This document shows positions 10,712 through 12,559 of a stretch of 12,559 nucleotides of DNA, in pieces. Below the pieces are notes generated by a model. That model saw nothing but the letters and a program-made list of their open reading frames with translations. It was not told the DNA's origin and did not search any database. Each line of letters opens with the position of its first letter. The first letter of the stretch is position 1. This DNA comes from AWTP1-13 sp044868325 (GTDB lineage Bacteria > Pseudomonadota > Alphaproteobacteria > Rhizobiales > Hyphomicrobiaceae): NCBI GenBank assembly GCA_044868325.1, contig JBIOWI010000219.1, positions 1 to 12,559 on the forward strand, read 5' to 3'. The translations under genes and the position numbers were made by a program.

Positions 10712-12079
10712 ATGGCAGGACCAGGACCGGCGACCATCTACGCCCTTTCCAGCGGGCACGGCCGTGCCGGCGTAGCCGTGATCCGCGTCTCCGGCCCTGG
10801 CGCCGGCACGGCGCTCGACCGTCTGGCGCTGCCGCGGCCGAAGCCGCGCTTCGCGGCGCTCAGGACCGTGCGCAGCGAGACCGGCGAGGTGCTCGACGGC
10901 GCACTCGTCCTCTGGTTCCCGGGCCCCAGGAGCGAGACCGGCGAGGACATGGCGGAATTCCATGTCCACGGCGGCCGCGCCGTAATCGCCGGGGTGCTGT
11001 CGGCGCTCTCGGCGCTCCCGGGGTTCCGTCTGGCGGAGCCAGGCGAGTTCGCCCGCCGCGCTTTCGAGAGCGGCAAGCTCGACCTGACCGCCGCCGAGGC
11101 CGTCGCCGACCTGGTGGACGCCGACACCGCCGCCCAGCGCCGCCAGGCCCAGCGCCAGGCCGGCGGAGTGCTGGCCCGGCTCTACGACGGCTGGCGGGCC
11201 GACCTGATCCGGGCGCAGGCCCTCACCGAGGCCGCCATCGACTTCTCCGACGAGGCCGACGTGGGCGCCGAGGCGCTGGCCAGAGCGCTGGCCGAGGCGC
11301 GGGCGCTGGCGGCCCGGCTGGCGCCGGCGATCCGCGCCCACCTGGACGACGGCCGCCGCGGCGAGATCCTGCGCCAGGGCTTTCGGGTCGCCATCGCTGG
11401 CCCGCCCAACGCCGGCAAGTCGAGCCTGCTCAACGCGCTGGCCCGGCGCGAGGCGGCCATCGTGTCGGAGGAGGCCGGCACCACCCGCGACATCATCGAG
11501 GTGACCCTGGACCTCGCCGGCGTGCCGGTGATCCTGAGCGACACGGCGGGCATCCGCGAGGCGGCCGGCCAGGTGGAGCGCGAGGGCATCCGCCGCGCCC
11601 TGGCCCACGCCCGCGCCGCCGACCTGGTGCTATGGCTCACCGATGCCACGGCGCCGACCCCCGAGCCCCCGCCTGAGGATTTGGGCGCCGACGCCGGGGA
11701 GGTGCTGCCGGTCCTCAGCAAGGTGGACCTCGTAAGGCCGGGGATGCTCAGCGCCGGCAGCGCGGCTCGAGACGGTGTCCTGCGCATCTCGGTCCTGACC
11801 GGCGAGGGCCTGACCGAGCTGGCCGAAGTAGTCGGCCGCAGGGCCGCCGAACGGGTAGGCGGGCCGGAGGCCCCGGTCATCACCCAGGCCCGCCACCGCC
11901 AGCAGCTCATCCTGTGCGCCGAGGCCCTGGAGGCCTATCTGGCTGGCCGGCCGGCCGACCTGGAGCTGCGGGCCGAGGACCTGCGCCGCGCCGCCACCGC
12001 GCTCGGCCGGATCACCGGCCGGGTGGATGTCGAGGACGTGCTGGGCGAGATCTTCGGCCGGTTCTGCATCGGCAAGTGA
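10712..12079 (+). CDS. mnmE: tRNA uridine-5-carboxymethylaminomethyl modification GTPase MnmE
   Basis: The product has 455 residues, normal for MnmE (TrmE), which with MnmG installs cmnm5 on U34 of certain tRNAs. The N-terminal folate-binding domain starts ATIYALSSGHGRAGVAVIRV; EFHVHGGRAV and GEFARRAFESGKLDL follow. The G domain shows G1 GPPNAGKSS at 230-238, G2 EAGTTRD at 254-260, G3 DTAG at 277-280, and G4 SKVD at 336-339, where Asn is replaced by Ser as tolerated in this family. The protein ends in CIGK (452-455), whose Cys is the family's conserved C-terminal cysteine. ATG 10712 has GGAAG 6 nt upstream; ATG 10682 would add ten atypical residues. The partner gene mnmG is not adjacent, which is unusual. 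Confidence 0.97.
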   Translation: MAGPGPATIYALSSGHGRAGVAVIRVSGPGAGTALDRLALPRPKPRFAALRTVRSETGEVLDGALVLWFPGPRSETGEDMAEFHVHGGRAVIAGVLSALSALPGFRLAEPGEFARRAFESGKLDLTAAEAVADLVDADTAAQRRQAQRQAGGVLARLYDGWRADLIRAQALTEAAIDFSDEADVGAEALARALAEARALAARLAPAIRAHLDDGRRGEILRQGFRVAIAGPPNAGKSSLLNALARREAAIVSEEAGTTRDIIEVTLDLAGVPVILSDTAGIREAAGQVEREGIRRALAHARAADLVLWLTDATAPTPEPPPEDLGADAGEVLPVLSKVDLVRPGMLSAGSAARDGVLRISVLTGEGLTELAEVVGRRAAERVGGPEAPVITQARHRQQLILCAEALEAYLAGRPADLELRAEDLRRAATALGRITGRVDVEDVLGEIFGRFCIGK

Positions 12080-12094
12080 GAGCCCAGGTTTTCA

Positions 12095-12124
12095 GGTTTC
12101 GGGGATTAGGTTTCAGGGATTAGG
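12095..12124 (+). repeat. Direct repeat, period 14, after mnmE
   Basis: A 16-nt unit, GGTTTCGGGGATTAGG (12095-12110), recurs as GGTTTCAGGGATTAGG (12109-12124) with a 2-nt overlap; a further CAGGTTTTCAGG lies just upstream. It begins 15 nt after the mnmE stop. Confidence 0.8.
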
Positions 12125-12190
12125 TCGAAGGAATCCGAGGCGAGCCTCTGTGCCCCTTGCTGCGAATTGGCCTCCGCGTTGCTGCTGCAC

Positions 12191-12208
12191 ATGTTTCACG
12201 TGAAACAT
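12191..12208. other. parS: parS centromere site
   Basis: ATGTTTCACGTGAAACAT is a perfect 18-bp palindrome containing the canonical 16-bp parS core TGTTTCACGTGAAACA, the ParB loading site conserved across most bacteria. It lies 111 nt after the mnmE stop in a non-coding stretch, and parA and parB are in the same window, so this is very probably a functional site marking the origin-proximal part of the chromosome. Confidence 0.96.
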
Positions 12209-12464
12209 ATGCAAGTACACCCCGGAACGACGGTTTGAGGTTTCTCAGGTCGGCGGCCCTGATCCTTTACAGCCCAGTCCCTGAACCTGTCCCTGGCGCC
12301 GGCGGGGACGAGCTGGCAATGCCAGGGATTGGAGTTGCGCCGCCGACACAGGGTCGGGGGATCGTCACTGCTCGCCCAATCTGTCGCATCGTCAGGGTGG
12401 AAGCGGGGGCCTCAGTGTGCCCCCCAGTGCGCGCTCAAATGGCGTGGGATGTTGGGGGGGAGAC
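12209..12464. other. Non-coding stretch after parS
   Basis: Together with 12080-12208 this makes a 385-bp gap between mnmE and the next gene. Besides the period-14 repeat and parS I see nothing recognisable. One open frame crosses it (12157-12468), but its third-position GC is far lower than in the real genes around it, so I treat it as non-coding. Confidence 0.6.
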
Positions 12465-12559
12465 ATGACGAGGGGGATAGCGCTGCCGCTGCTGGCGGCG
12501 GTAGCGGTCGTGATGCTGGACGGCTGTGGGTCGGCGCCGGATACCGAGTTCAAACGGCG
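12465..12559 (+). CDS. Probable lipoprotein, 5' end only
   Basis: Only the first 31 codons are in the window. The translation MTRGIALPLLAAVAVVMLDG then Cys21 is a type II signal peptide with lipobox LDGC (18-21), so Cys21 would be lipidated and the protein anchored to a membrane, with mature sequence CGSAPDTEFKR. Asp at position -2 of the lipobox is less usual. A run of G ending GGGGAG stands 2 nt before the ATG, close for a Shine-Dalgarno but the only candidate. The family cannot be told. Confidence 0.65.
   Translation, partial: MTRGIALPLLAAVAVVMLDGCGSAPDTEFKR

Noticed and set aside
12157..12468. A 103-codon frame containing parS and overlapping the lipoprotein start by ATGA
   Set aside because: Third-position GC is far below that of neighbouring genes, there is no ribosome site or domain, and the HVSRET peptide is just parS translated.

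Overview
The window is high-GC, gene-dense chromosomal DNA from an alphaproteobacterium, most likely a Hyphomicrobiales- or Rhodospirillales-type organism. The evidence is an rsmG-parA-parB block, a canonical parS site, mnmE ending in CIGK, and small Tyr/Gly/Pro-rich exported proteins. No organism can be named from sequence alone.

Layout. 1-480 is debris: a TetR-like C-terminal fragment on the minus strand abuts a glutathione S-transferase C-terminal fragment on the plus strand. 525-869 (minus) encodes a small membrane/coiled-coil protein. 1067-6006 is a plus-strand run of five metabolic genes: a COG4091-type homoserine-dehydrogenase-like/SAF protein, a Sir2 deacylase, a classical SDR, an isocitrate lyase/PEP-mutase-family protein, and an SDR resembling peroxisomal 2,4-dienoyl-CoA reductase. 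6004-6529 is a four-helix-bundle (23S rRNA intervening-sequence type) gene framed by inverted octamer tracts. 6537-9219 (minus) is rsmG-parA-parB. 9486-10369 (plus) encodes two small exported proteins. 10712-12079 is mnmE. A perfect parS at 12191-12208 and the start of a lipoprotein gene close the window. mnmG, usually found between mnmE and rsmG, is absent here.

The most striking structure is a 27-bp palindrome: arms GGTGTCAGACCC and GGGTCTGACACC around a 3-nt centre (AGA or TCT, with GGA/TCC variants). There are ten full copies, arranged as five pairs, and every pair sits at a boundary of the five-gene run: upstream of gene 1 and at each of the four junctions. In four pairs the two copies point in opposite directions. 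Three copies lie inside coding sequence, always in the same frame, adding the nonapeptide GVRPRGSDT or GVRPSGSDT to the COG4091 protein, Sir2 and the first SDR. A truncated copy reads in the same frame at the end of the TetR fragment. Three more copies end 12-13 nt before a start codon, directly next to the Shine-Dalgarno. This resembles REP/BIME elements and the Rickettsia palindromic elements that insert in frame into proteins, but the one-pair-per-junction regularity is unusual.

A second, unrelated palindromic element is inserted in frame in rsmG. Three further repeat structures, of different sequence, flank the four-helix gene, fill the parA-parB gap and follow mnmE. The region therefore shows heavy intergenic-repeat activity around otherwise intact core genes.
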